Shown: positions 32,570-40,478, numbered from the stretch's first letter. The stretch: DNA of 64,000 nucleotides from an uncultured Paraprevotella sp. (GCA_944321565.1 CALULT010000001.1:60512-124511), one strand, 5' to 3'. A program made the numbers and translations. Notes: generated from the letters alone by a model not told the origin.

Positions 32570-32992
32570 TTATTCCGTTGGGAGATAAATCTTCATTTGG
32601 GTGTCGGCCACGAGGGCATTTCCCGCTCGGGTTTCGCCCCTCAGCAAAGTCACTCCGCCCGCTTCCGCCCCGAGCGTGATGGTGGTGTGCAGCGTTTCGC
32701 CCTCCCGTGGCAGTCTGTGGCATTTGAACTTCCTGATTTCCCCGATGTAGCCGACAGGCGGCGAGGCCGCCCCGGCTGCGACGGCATGGCGTCCGGCCAC
32801 GGCGGAAGCGGATTGTGCGATGTGTTCCAGGATGCCGGCCTCTTCCATCCGCCCGTCTTCGTCAAGGAAATAGTTTCCGTGGCGGATGGTGAGACAGGTG
32901 CGTCCGCCTTCGAGCCCCACGTCCAGCAGCGCATCCACCATCAGCATGGGAGCGCGTTGCGGGACCAGTGTCCGTATGTCTTCGTGAATCAT
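32570..32992 (-). CDS. Hotdog dehydratase-like protein with Glu but no His (ApeP-like)
   Basis: 140 residues. LVPQRAPMLMVDALLDV matches the FabZ/ApeP opening. The segment FLDEDGRMEEAGILEHIAQSAS aligns with the FabZ active-site helix: Glu56 is present (ILEHIAQ) but the position of the catalytic His is Phe42, because the GHFPG loop is missing. The start overlaps the ACP stop by 4 bp. The ApeP group has this DADGR-like pattern. It probably dehydrates beta-hydroxyacyl-ACP, alone or together with the next gene product. Confidence 0.82.
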   Translation of the reverse strand: MIHEDIRTLVPQRAPMLMVDALLDVGLEGGRTCLTIRHGNYFLDEDGRMEEAGILEHIAQSASAVAGRHAVAAGAASPPVGYIGEIRKFKCHRLPREGETLHTTITLGAEAGGVTLLRGETRAGNALVADTQMKIYLPTE

Positions 32993-33237
32993 GCCTGTGG
33001 CAGATGGGATTCGATGTAATCATAAAGGTTGTTGAAGGTCTGGATGCCGCGCAGGTCGCTGGCGGGTATCTTCACTTTATAGGTCTGTTGCACGAGGGCG
33101 ACCAAGTCCACTAGGCTCAGGCTGTCCAGATTGAGCGTTTCCTTCACGTTAGCATCCGGGGTGAAGTTTGTGGCGTTAACTTCGAATTCTTCAGCAAGCA
33201 GGCTGTTCACTTGTTTTACGATTTCTTCGCGTGTCAT
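32989..33237 (-). CDS. Acyl carrier protein
   Basis: 82 residues, acidic, four-helix ACP. The phosphopantetheine Ser is Ser39 in LNLDSLSLVDLV. The start MTREEIVKQVNSLLAEEFEV and the end FNNLYDYIESHL are typical. It carries the growing chain for the nearby ketosynthase, reductase and dehydratases. It is 26 bp downstream of the ketosynthase gene and is distinct from the primary-metabolism ACP, which is usually next to fabF. Confidence 0.93.
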   Translation of the reverse strand: MTREEIVKQVNSLLAEEFEVNATNFTPDANVKETLNLDSLSLVDLVALVQQTYKVKIPASDLRGIQTFNNLYDYIESHLPQA

Positions 33238-33263
33238 AATGGGTTTGTTTTTGTCGTTACAGT

Positions 33264-34484
33264 TTATAGATTTTTGATGATGAGCGTGGAATTGGTACCT
33301 CCGAACCCGAAGGAGTTGGAGAGGAACATGTCGAAATGCGTTTCCCGCCGCTCGGGCAGCACGTTGATGCAGGCCGTGTCATCGTCCGGGTGTTCGAAAT
33401 TGAGGCTGCCGGCGATGAATCCGTTTTTCATCATCAGCGTGGAATAGATGATTTCGCTGGCACCGGCCATCCACATCTCATGTCCTGTCTGGCTTTTCGT
33501 GGACGTGACGGGCGTTTGCAGGCTGCCGAAGAAGCGGGCGATGGCTTGTGCTTCGCGGGCATCGCCGATGCGGGTCGAAGTGGCATGTGCGTTGATGTAG
33601 CCAATTTCTTCGGGACAGATGCCGCCGTGTTGCAGGCAGAGTTCCAATGAGCGGGCGGGGCCGTCGATGTCCGGGGTGGAGATGTGGTTGCCGTTGCCGG
33701 AAAATCCCCAACTGATGATCTCGGCCAAAATGGGTGCTCCGCGCTTCACGGCGTGTTCGTAGCTCTCTACCACGAGCGTGGCCGCCCCGCCGCCCGGCAC
33801 AAGCCCGTCGCGGTCGCGGTCGAACGGGCGGCAGGCTTTCGCGGGGGCATCTTCGCGGACGGAGAATGACTGGATGCCGTCGAAGGCCGCCACGCTATAC
33901 ATGTTGGCTTCTTGTGCCCCGCCGCACACGATGCAGTCCTGCAGCCCGTTCCGTATCAGGAGAAAGGAAAGTCCGATGGCGTGTGAACCGGAGGCGCAGG
34001 CCGCAGAGGCCGTCAGGTTGATGCCCCTCAGCCTGAACAGGCAGGCCAGGTTCATCGTCACGGTGGAGTTCATGGATTGGAAAATGGCTCCGCTCCCGCA
34101 GGCCGCCGTGTCGTGGTATTCCCGGAATTTGTCCAAGGTACGCATGGTGGCTTCTGCCACGGAGTCGTTGCCATAGATGAGGCCTATCTCATGGCTGGCG
34201 ATATAGTCGGTGTCCAGCCGGGCGTTCTCCAACGCCTGCCGGGTGGCCATGTAGGCATACCCGGCTTCCTCGGGTATGAACTGCCGGGGACCCCGTGGGA
34301 TGAAGGGCTTCAGGTCGGGGCGGGGGATGTCGGCGCTGAGGGCGGAGCGGAATCCGGCTTCCTTGCGCTCCGGGCTATACACGATGCCGCTTCGTCCGGC
34401 GTAGAGGGAGTCGCGCACCTCGTCCAGCGTCGTGCCCAGGCACGACCAGATGCCCATGCCTGTGATTACTACTCTTTTTTCCAT
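33264..34484 (-). CDS. Beta-ketoacyl-ACP synthase, FabF-like
   Basis: 406 residues from MEKRVVITGMGIWSC; a longer in-frame start overlaps the acyltransferase and was rejected. The catalytic set is complete: Cys163 (ASAACASGSHA), His300 (NAHATST) and His335 (KSQTGHEMW). The usual KSxxGHxxGAAGA motif reads KSQTGHEMWMAGASE, a change seen in specialised ketosynthases. It condenses malonyl-ACP with an acyl chain. No chain-length-factor partner gene and no second KS lie nearby. It overlaps the acyltransferase gene by 16 bp. Confidence 0.92.
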   Translation of the reverse strand: MEKRVVITGMGIWSCLGTTLDEVRDSLYAGRSGIVYSPERKEAGFRSALSADIPRPDLKPFIPRGPRQFIPEEAGYAYMATRQALENARLDTDYIASHEIGLIYGNDSVAEATMRTLDKFREYHDTAACGSGAIFQSMNSTVTMNLACLFRLRGINLTASAACASGSHAIGLSFLLIRNGLQDCIVCGGAQEANMYSVAAFDGIQSFSVREDAPAKACRPFDRDRDGLVPGGGAATLVVESYEHAVKRGAPILAEIISWGFSGNGNHISTPDIDGPARSLELCLQHGGICPEEIGYINAHATSTRIGDAREAQAIARFFGSLQTPVTSTKSQTGHEMWMAGASEIIYSTLMMKNGFIAGSLNFEHPDDDTACINVLPERRETHFDMFLSNSFGFGGTNSTLIIKNL

Positions 34485-35638
34485 TGTATGTCTTTGTTGT
34501 CTGTATGGTATAAATCTTTCGTGTAACACCGCCTCCTTTTGACGAATCTCGGACTCAGCGGTTTCCATTGCGACAGTTCCCGGACGTTGCTCTCCAGTTG
34601 GGGGCCGGTTTCGGCCCAGCGGATGCCCAATCGGTTATAGACCGGAATCAGGTTTTCGAAAAACAGCGCGTTGACTCCCAAGCCTTGGTAGTCGGGATGG
34701 ACGGCCACGAGCAACATTTCAGCCTTGTCTTCCCGTTGGCAAGTCAGGGCGCGGAGCAGGTGAAACCATCCGAAAGGGAACAGCCGTCCTTGGCTTTTTT
34801 GCAGGGCAAGGGCAAGGCTGCGCATCGTGATGGCCACCGCGACCAGTCCGCCTTTCTCGTCTTCCACCACGGAAAGCATCCTGGTGTCCAACAGGGGGAC
34901 GTAACGGTTGAGATAAAAGTCGATTTGCCTCTCGGAGAGTTCCGCATACCCGAAGATGGGGGCGTAGGCGAGGTTGATCAGCTGGAATATTTTCTGTCCG
35001 TACCCGCTGTAAATCTCCTTTTTGGTGAGCCCCCGTGTGTGCAGTCCGAACATTTCGCGGGCCAGGCGGGCCACGCGGGCATATTTTTCCGGAACTTCCT
35101 GCGGGATGTTGATGTGTGCCTGCAGCCAATCTACTTCCTTTTCATAGCCCAACCGTTCCAAATGCACAGGATAGTAAGGCGGATTGTAGAGTGCGGTCAT
35201 GGAACCGTTCATGTCGAAATCCTCCACGAGCATGCCTTCCTTGTCGAGGTCGGAAAATCCCATGGGGCCTTGTATGCGGGTCATGCCCTGCCTGCGGCCC
35301 CACTCCTCCACGGCTTCCAGCAGCGCGCGCGACACTTCGTGGTCATCGGTGAATTCAAGGAAGCCGAACCGCACGTTGCGGGTGTGCCATTGCTCGTTGG
35401 CCCGGTGGTTGACGATGCCGACGATGCGTCCTGCGGGCTCTCCGTCGGCGTAAGCGATGAATGGTTGGATGTCGCTGCTTTCCAGTTCCGCGTTTTTTTG
35501 AGGGGAGAACGTGTCCCGCACGTCTGATTCCATGTCGGGGACGTAGCAGGGATAATGTGCGTAAATCCGTCGGGGGAGCCTTACGAAGTCCCTCAACTCG
35601 CTTTTCGTGGATACTGTTTTTACTGTCACATTCTTCAT
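34469..35638 (-). CDS. GNAT-superfamily acyltransferase, first gene of the acyl-chain operon
   Basis: 389 residues from the ATG giving MKNVTVKTVSTK; a Met 12 nt upstream would be in the promoter and was rejected. The C-terminal half has the GNAT core (AEMLLVAVHPDYQGLGVNALFFENLIPVYNRLG); the N-terminal half has RFGFLEFTDDHEVSRALLEAVEEWGRRQG and IQGPMGFSDLDKEGMLVEDF, the marks of a large Bacteroidetes N-acyltransferase-like family of unknown substrate. The donor could be acyl-CoA or the operon's acyl-ACP. The promoter at 35648-35678 places the RNA start about 3 nt before this ATG. Confidence 0.85.
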   Translation of the reverse strand: MKNVTVKTVSTKSELRDFVRLPRRIYAHYPCYVPDMESDVRDTFSPQKNAELESSDIQPFIAYADGEPAGRIVGIVNHRANEQWHTRNVRFGFLEFTDDHEVSRALLEAVEEWGRRQGMTRIQGPMGFSDLDKEGMLVEDFDMNGSMTALYNPPYYPVHLERLGYEKEVDWLQAHINIPQEVPEKYARVARLAREMFGLHTRGLTKKEIYSGYGQKIFQLINLAYAPIFGYAELSERQIDFYLNRYVPLLDTRMLSVVEDEKGGLVAVAITMRSLALALQKSQGRLFPFGWFHLLRALTCQREDKAEMLLVAVHPDYQGLGVNALFFENLIPVYNRLGIRWAETGPQLESNVRELSQWKPLSPRFVKRRRCYTKDLYHTDNKDIQWKKE

Positions 35639-35647
35639 AAGCAGGCG

Positions 35648-35678
35648 CAAAAATACGCCGAAACTTATTTATGGCAAA
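35648..35678 (-). promoter_or_regulatory. Consensus promoter of the acyl-chain operon
   Basis: On the minus strand TTTG (35675-35678), 19-bp spacer, TATTTTTG (35648-35655). Start of RNA is expected near 35641, leaving almost no leader before the ATG at 35638. Confidence 0.7.
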
Positions 35679-35774
35679 ACGGGGCATCCGTGTTTCGGAA
35701 GTATGTGACAGATTTGATGCTTTTTGGAATAGTGTCTTTTTGAGGCGGCAGAATATTCGCCTTGTGTGCGCATG

Positions 35775-35799
35775 CAAAAAAGAACGGGAATCCCGTTCT
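35775..35799 (-). terminator. Terminator of the nfnAB-like gene
   Basis: A perfect hairpin AGAACGGGA-TCCCGTTCT (35781-35799, central A) is followed by six T on the minus strand (35775-35780). It separates the nfnAB/serS transcript from the acyl operon. Confidence 0.85.
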
Positions 35800-35852
35800 C
35801 TGTTTGTTTTCTTCGAGGACGGGATTCCCGGACAAGTTTTTTTGAAGTCCTT

Positions 35853-38216
35853 TTATTGCTGCAGGTATTCGTGCATGCTGCTGGCCGCGCGCCGCCCGTC
35901 GCCCATGGCGAGGATGACCGTGGCGCCTCCGCGCACGATGTCGCCGCCGGCGAAGATGCAGGGGATGTTGGTCTGCATGCCTTCGTTGACCACGATGGTG
36001 TTCTTGCGGCCCAGTTCCAATCCTTGGATGGACGTGGGCACGATGGGATTGGGCGACACGCCCACGGCCACGATGGCCATGTCGATGTCCAGTGTTTCTG
36101 TGGCGCCGGGGATGGGTTCGGGGCTGCGGCGTCCGCTGGCATCCGGTTCGCCCAGCTGCATTTTCTGCAGCACAACTTGTTTCACGGCACCTTTTTCGTC
36201 GGCGATGTATTCAATCGGGTTGTGGAGCGTGAGGAACTCGATGCCTTCCTCCTTGGCATGCTTCACTTCCTCGATGCGGGCCGGCATTTCTGCTTCCGAA
36301 CGGCGATAGACGATGACCACGCGCTCCGCGCCGAGGCGTTTGGCCGTGCGGCAAGAGTCCATGGCCGTGTTGCCGCCGCCGACCACCATCACCCGGCGTC
36401 CGATGTGTATCGGCGTGTCAGTGTCGGGGTTGGAGGCATCCATCAGGTTGACGCGCGTCAGGTATTCGTTGCTTGACATGATGTTGATGCTGTTTTCTCC
36501 GGGGATGCCCATGAAGTTGGGAAGTCCCGCGCCGGAGCCCACGAAGATGCCCTTGAAACCTTTGTCTTCCAGTTCTTTCACACTGATGGTCTTGCCCACG
36601 AGGCAATCCTTTTCGAATTTCACGCCCATCTTCTCCAGGTTCTGGATTTCCACATCGACAATCTTGTTGGGCAGGCGGAACTCGGGAATGCCATATTTCA
36701 ACACGCCCCCAATCTCATGCAGGGCCTCGAAGACCGTCACGTCGTAGCCCAGCTTGGCCATGTCGCCGGCAAATGAAAGTCCGGCGGGGCCTGAGCCGAT
36801 GGCGGCCACCTTGATGCCGTTGGCCGGGGCGCATTCGGGCACGGAACTGTGCCCGCTTTCGCGTTCGAAGTCGGCGGCGAAGCGTTCCAGATAGCCGATG
36901 GCCACGGCCGGTTCGTTCATCTTCAGGTGTATGCACCGGCTTTCGCATTGTTTCTCTTGCGGGCAGACGCGGCCGCACACTGCGGGCAGGGCCGAAGTGC
37001 TTTTCAGCACACGGGCGGCGTTGAGGAACTCACCCCGTTCGATGTTTTTGATGAAGGAAGGAATGTTGATGCTCACGGGGCAACCCTGCATGCAAGTGGG
37101 GTTGGCGCAGTCCAGGCAACGTTTGGCTTCCGTCATGGCCTGTTCCGCGCTGAGGCCGATGTTCACCTCTTCCGTGCGGGTCGTGGCGCGATAGACGGGG
37201 TCAAGCTCCGGCATGATGACGCGCGGGATGGCCGTGCGTTCCTTGGGCTTCATGGCCTTGCGGATTTCCTGCCGCCACGGTGCGTTGCGGTCGGTCAGTT
37301 CGCTGAGCGGGGTGGTGGTGTCCATGTCCGAAGCATCGGGTGCGGGCGTTGGTGTCTTGTCAAGTTGGCAGGTGGTGCCCGCCGGTTCCTGGTGTCCGTG
37401 TTGTTCCCAACGTTCAAACTCCTCTATTTCTTCTTTCTTGAACGCGCTGCCGCGTTTCAGCATTTCGTCGAAATCCACTTGATGGCCGTCGAACTCCGGG
37501 CCGTCCACACAGACGAAGCGCGTCTTTCCGCCCACGGTGATGCGGCATGCGCCGCACATGCCCGTGCCATCGACCATGATGGTGTTCAGCGACACATCCG
37601 TGGGGATGTCGTATTTCTTGGTGAGCAGGCAGCAGAACTTCATCATGATGGCGGGGCCGATGGCGAAACACTTGTCCACCTTCTCGCGCAGGATGACGCT
37701 TTCGATGCCGGCGGTCACGAGCCCTTTTTGTCCGTAGCTGCCGTCGTCGGTCATGATAATGACTTCGTCGGAGTGTTTGCGCACCTCGTCTTCGAGGATA
37801 ATCAGCTCCTTGGTGCGTCCGGCCAGGACGGAAATCACGCGGTTGCCCGCGGCTTTCAGGGCTTCGATGATGGGAAGCATGGGCGCCACGCCCACGCCGC
37901 CTCCGGCGCAGACCACCGTGCCGAAGTTTTCAATATGGGTGGCTTTGCCCAGCGGGCCTACCACGTCTGTGATGTAGTCGCCTTCGCTGAGGTTGCACAG
38001 CTTGGTGGAAGAAAGTCCCACTTCCTGCACCACCAATGTGATAGTGCCTTTCACAGGGTCGGCTCCGGCGATGGTCAACGGCATGCGTTCGCCTTTTTCA
38101 CCTACGCGCACGATGACGAAGTGTCCGGCCTTGCGGGCCTTGGCAATCAAGGGGGCTTCTATTTCGAACTTGAAGACCTTTTCTGAAAACTGGCACTTGC
38201 TGATAATCTTGTTCAT
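35853..38216 (-). CDS. Fused NfnA/NfnB-type (SudBA-like) oxidoreductase
   Basis: 787 residues joining two usually separate subunits. Residues 1-~265 are a dihydroorotate-dehydrogenase-B-like ferredoxin reductase: FAD region, NAD motif and a [2Fe-2S] site (MCGACRITVGG, FVCVDGPEF). Residues ~330-787 are a GltD-like NADPH:acceptor domain with CLDCANPTCMQGCPVSI and CGRVCPQEKQCESRC for iron-sulfur clusters, GSGPAGLSFAGDMAKLG for FAD and VVGGGNTAMDSCRTAKRLGAE for NADPH. Related heterodimers carry out electron bifurcation between NADH, NADPH and ferredoxin or act on polysulfide. Gene names in databases read bifunctional dihydroorotate dehydrogenase B/glutamate synthase subunit. It follows serS by 43 bp. 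Confidence 0.92.
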   Translation of the reverse strand: MNKIISKCQFSEKVFKFEIEAPLIAKARKAGHFVIVRVGEKGERMPLTIAGADPVKGTITLVVQEVGLSSTKLCNLSEGDYITDVVGPLGKATHIENFGTVVCAGGGVGVAPMLPIIEALKAAGNRVISVLAGRTKELIILEDEVRKHSDEVIIMTDDGSYGQKGLVTAGIESVILREKVDKCFAIGPAIMMKFCCLLTKKYDIPTDVSLNTIMVDGTGMCGACRITVGGKTRFVCVDGPEFDGHQVDFDEMLKRGSAFKKEEIEEFERWEQHGHQEPAGTTCQLDKTPTPAPDASDMDTTTPLSELTDRNAPWRQEIRKAMKPKERTAIPRVIMPELDPVYRATTRTEEVNIGLSAEQAMTEAKRCLDCANPTCMQGCPVSINIPSFIKNIERGEFLNAARVLKSTSALPAVCGRVCPQEKQCESRCIHLKMNEPAVAIGYLERFAADFERESGHSSVPECAPANGIKVAAIGSGPAGLSFAGDMAKLGYDVTVFEALHEIGGVLKYGIPEFRLPNKIVDVEIQNLEKMGVKFEKDCLVGKTISVKELEDKGFKGIFVGSGAGLPNFMGIPGENSINIMSSNEYLTRVNLMDASNPDTDTPIHIGRRVMVVGGGNTAMDSCRTAKRLGAERVVIVYRRSEAEMPARIEEVKHAKEEGIEFLTLHNPIEYIADEKGAVKQVVLQKMQLGEPDASGRRSPEPIPGATETLDIDMAIVAVGVSPNPIVPTSIQGLELGRKNTIVVNEGMQTNIPCIFAGGDIVRGGATVILAMGDGRRAASSMHEYLQQ

Positions 38217-38259
38217 GATGCGTTTCGTTTTGGTAGTTTGTTAGAACGTCTAAATGTGT

Positions 38260-39549
38260 TTAATAGGGTTGGTCGTCCAGCATCTCGAATCCACAGTAAG
38301 GCACGAGGCATTTCGGTACACGGATGCCTTCGGGCGTTTGGTTGTTTTCCAAAATGGCGGCCACGATGCGCGGCAAGGCCAAGGCCGAGCCGTTGAGCGT
38401 GTGGCAGAGTTCCGTCTTCTTGTCTTCCGTGCGGCGGTAGCGGCACTTCAGCCGGTTGGCCTGGTAGGTGTCGAAGTTGGAGACGGAGCTGACCTCCAGC
38501 CAGCGTTTTTGTGCTTCGGAATAGACCTCGAAGTCGTAGCAGATGGAAGAAGTGAAGCTCATGTCGCCGCCACAGAGCCGCAGGATGCGATAGGGGAGTT
38601 CCAGCTTTTGGAGCAGCCCTTCCACGTGGGCTAGCATTTCCTGGTGTGACTGTTCGGAGTGTTCGGGCTTGTCGATGCGCACCAGCTCGACCTTGGAAAA
38701 TTCGTGCAGGCGGTTCAGGCCGCGCACGTCTTTGCCGTATGAGCCGGCTTCGCGGCGGAAACATTCCGTGTAGGCGCAATTTTTGATGGGAAGGTCTTTC
38801 TCGTCAAGAATCACGTCGCGGTAGATGTTCGTCACAGGCACTTCGGCCGTGGGGATGAGGTAGAAATCGTCCAGGTTGCAGTGGTACATCTGCCCTTCCT
38901 TGTCGGGCAATTGCCCGGTGCCGTAGCCCGAAGCCGCGTTGACCACCGTGGGCGGCATGATTTCCTCGTAGCCGGACTTGCGCGCCTCGTCGAGGAAGAA
39001 ATTGATGAGCGCACGTTGCAGGCGCGCGCCTTTGCCGCGATAGACGGGGAAGCCCGCTCCTGTGATTTTCACGCCGAGGTCGAAATCTATAAGGTTATAT
39101 TTTTTGGCCAGTTCCCAGTGGGGGAGGGCGTTTTGGGGCAGTGCCGTTTCCATGCCGCCCATCTTCACCACCACGTTGTCTTCCGCTCCCGCACCTTCGG
39201 GCACGATGTCGTAGGGCACGTTGGGGATGGCGCAAAGCAGGGTGGTGAGTTCCTGTTGCGCCTGGTCCATGGCTTCTTGCAGGGCTTTGTTCTTGTCTTT
39301 TAGTTGCGCCACTTCCGCCTTGATGGTTTCGGCTTCTTCCTTTTTCCCTTGTTTCATCAACGCGCCGATTTGTGCGGCCAGCTTTTTGCTTTCCGAGAGG
39401 TTGACATCCAACTGTGTCTGTGCTTCACGGCGCTTTTTGTCTGTGGCCAGCACGTTGTCAATCGCTTCTTTGGCTCCGGTGAAATGTTTTTTCTCCAAGC
39501 CTTTGATGACCCATTCGGTCTTCTCGTTAATGAGTTTTAATGTAAGCAT
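38260..39549 (-). CDS. serS: Serine--tRNA ligase
   Basis: 429 residues, normal length. An N-terminal coiled-coil arm (KRREAQTQLDVNLSESKKLAAQIGALMKQGKKEEAE, residues ~35-75) binds the long variable arm of tRNA-Ser. The class II catalytic core has motif 2 FRREAGSYGKDVRGLNRLHEF and motif 3 (LNGSALALPRIVAAILEN, with the typical Arg). It charges tRNA-Ser and starts the transcript that includes the nfnAB-like gene. A -7 box lies at 39589. Confidence 0.97.
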   Translation of the reverse strand: MLTLKLINEKTEWVIKGLEKKHFTGAKEAIDNVLATDKKRREAQTQLDVNLSESKKLAAQIGALMKQGKKEEAETIKAEVAQLKDKNKALQEAMDQAQQELTTLLCAIPNVPYDIVPEGAGAEDNVVVKMGGMETALPQNALPHWELAKKYNLIDFDLGVKITGAGFPVYRGKGARLQRALINFFLDEARKSGYEEIMPPTVVNAASGYGTGQLPDKEGQMYHCNLDDFYLIPTAEVPVTNIYRDVILDEKDLPIKNCAYTECFRREAGSYGKDVRGLNRLHEFSKVELVRIDKPEHSEQSHQEMLAHVEGLLQKLELPYRILRLCGGDMSFTSSICYDFEVYSEAQKRWLEVSSVSNFDTYQANRLKCRYRRTEDKKTELCHTLNGSALALPRIVAAILENNQTPEGIRVPKCLVPYCGFEMLDDQPY

Positions 39550-39588
39550 ACCTTATATTATATATATATTATCCTTTATTACGATTTG

Positions 39589-39596
39589 CAAAGTTA
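39589..39596 (-). promoter_or_regulatory. -7 promoter box for serS
   Basis: Minus-strand TAACTTTG, 40 nt before the serS ATG. A run of A on the plus strand follows where a -33 box should be. Confidence 0.5.
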
Positions 39597-39773
39597 ATTA
39601 AAAAAAAGGAGCGGGAATAGGAATTGGGTGAAAAAACGTATTAATATGGTATCCTTGAACGGTTTTTTGGAGTGGAAAAATGGCCGGGAACGCCAGTAAT
39701 GCTTTCGAAAAGACTGTTTTGGCGGTGTTTCTCTGACGGGATGAAACTTTTTTGTAACATGTGGGCTGCAAAT

Positions 39774-39811
39774 GGGGGCTTTTTCTTGACGTAAATCAAG
39801 AATGAGCCCCC
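39774..39811. promoter_or_regulatory. Hairpin with FNR-like core upstream of the small periplasmic protein gene
   Basis: GGGGGCT (39774-39780) pairs with AGCCCCC (39805-39811); the inner arms contain TTGACGTAAATCAA (39786-39799), nine of ten bases of the FNR/CRP-like box TTGAT-N4-ATCAA. It lies about 80 bp upstream of the expected start of transcription. Either an activator site or an end-of-transcript structure. The rest of this 380-bp gap holds the serS and next-gene promoters and no gene. Confidence 0.45.
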
Positions 39812-39860
39812 AAAGCAGTAAAAAAAGGCTTTTTTTCTTGCACACTCCTCATCCCGCCCT

Positions 39861-39868
39861 TAACTTTG
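39861..39868 (+). promoter_or_regulatory. -7 promoter box, small periplasmic protein gene
   Basis: TAACTTTG, with TTG (39838-39840) 20 bp upstream as a -33 element. Leader of about 55 nt to the ATG. Confidence 0.6.
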
Positions 39869-39929
39869 CAGTGTTTTTAGGAGAGAAGGCCAAAGGCCAT
39901 ATATTTAGTATTAAGGTAAAAAGATTGAA

Positions 39930-40391
39930 ATGATGAAGAAGTTAATGACGATGGTAGGAGCCATCATGATGGCTGCCTCCGTAAATGCGAGTGAAGTGGA
40001 AACAGTGGCTTTCAACGAAGCCCGTGTGAACATCCCGGCCCGTGTGCGTTTCATCCAAGGCGAGAACTACGGGTTCAGCGTGGAAGCCAAGGATTCTGTC
40101 GTGGCACGTTGCATCCGTTGCACGGTGAAGGACGGAGTGATTCGTTTTTCTTTGGGTAATTCCCTGCAGCCTGGTGAAACCCGGTACGATGCCAAGAAGG
40201 GTGTTTACTACTATGGGGTGAACAAAGGTAATCTTGTGCTGGATAATGACCGTGAGACGGAAAATATCGTTATCACGGTGATTGCGCCGGACATGCCCGT
40301 GTTCAGGACTTCTGCCGATTACGTGGCCGTGTCGGTCAAAGCGGTGAAAGAGGCCCAAAAAGATGGAACTTCGCTGTCAATGAATGAGTAA
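39930..40391 (+). CDS. Small secreted protein of unknown function
   Basis: 153 residues. Signal peptide MMKKLMTMVGAIMMAASVNAS, then a beta-rich body containing NIPARVRFIQGENYGFSVEAKD and FRTSADYVAVSVKAVKEAQ. The repeated short hydrophobic strands recall one turn of the GIN/DUF2807 head domain of surface adhesin-like proteins, but the match is partial. It is a single-gene unit with its own promoter and a strong terminator. Function not assignable. Confidence 0.75.
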   Translation: MMKKLMTMVGAIMMAASVNASEVETVAFNEARVNIPARVRFIQGENYGFSVEAKDSVVARCIRCTVKDGVIRFSLGNSLQPGETRYDAKKGVYYYGVNKGNLVLDNDRETENIVITVIAPDMPVFRTSADYVAVSVKAVKEAQKDGTSLSMNE

Positions 40392-40432
40392 ATGAACAAC
40401 GGCTCCGCTCTCTGCGGGGTGAAATAGGGATG

Positions 40433-40478
40433 GTGCCCCAAAAGTTTTTTGTGAAACTTTTGGGGCACTTTCGTTTTT
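40433..40478 (+). terminator. Rho-independent terminator
   Basis: GTGCCCCAAAAGTTT and its complement AAACTTTTGGGGCAC (40433-40468) form a 15-bp stem with a six-base loop, followed by TTTCGTTTTT. It ends the small-protein transcript and overlaps the -33 element of the next promoter. Confidence 0.9.

Noticed and set aside
39594-39845. 83-codon minus-strand frame before serS
   Set aside because: It lies across the -7 box and hairpin region, has no recognisable motif and would need to be transcribed through the serS promoter. Treated as non-coding.
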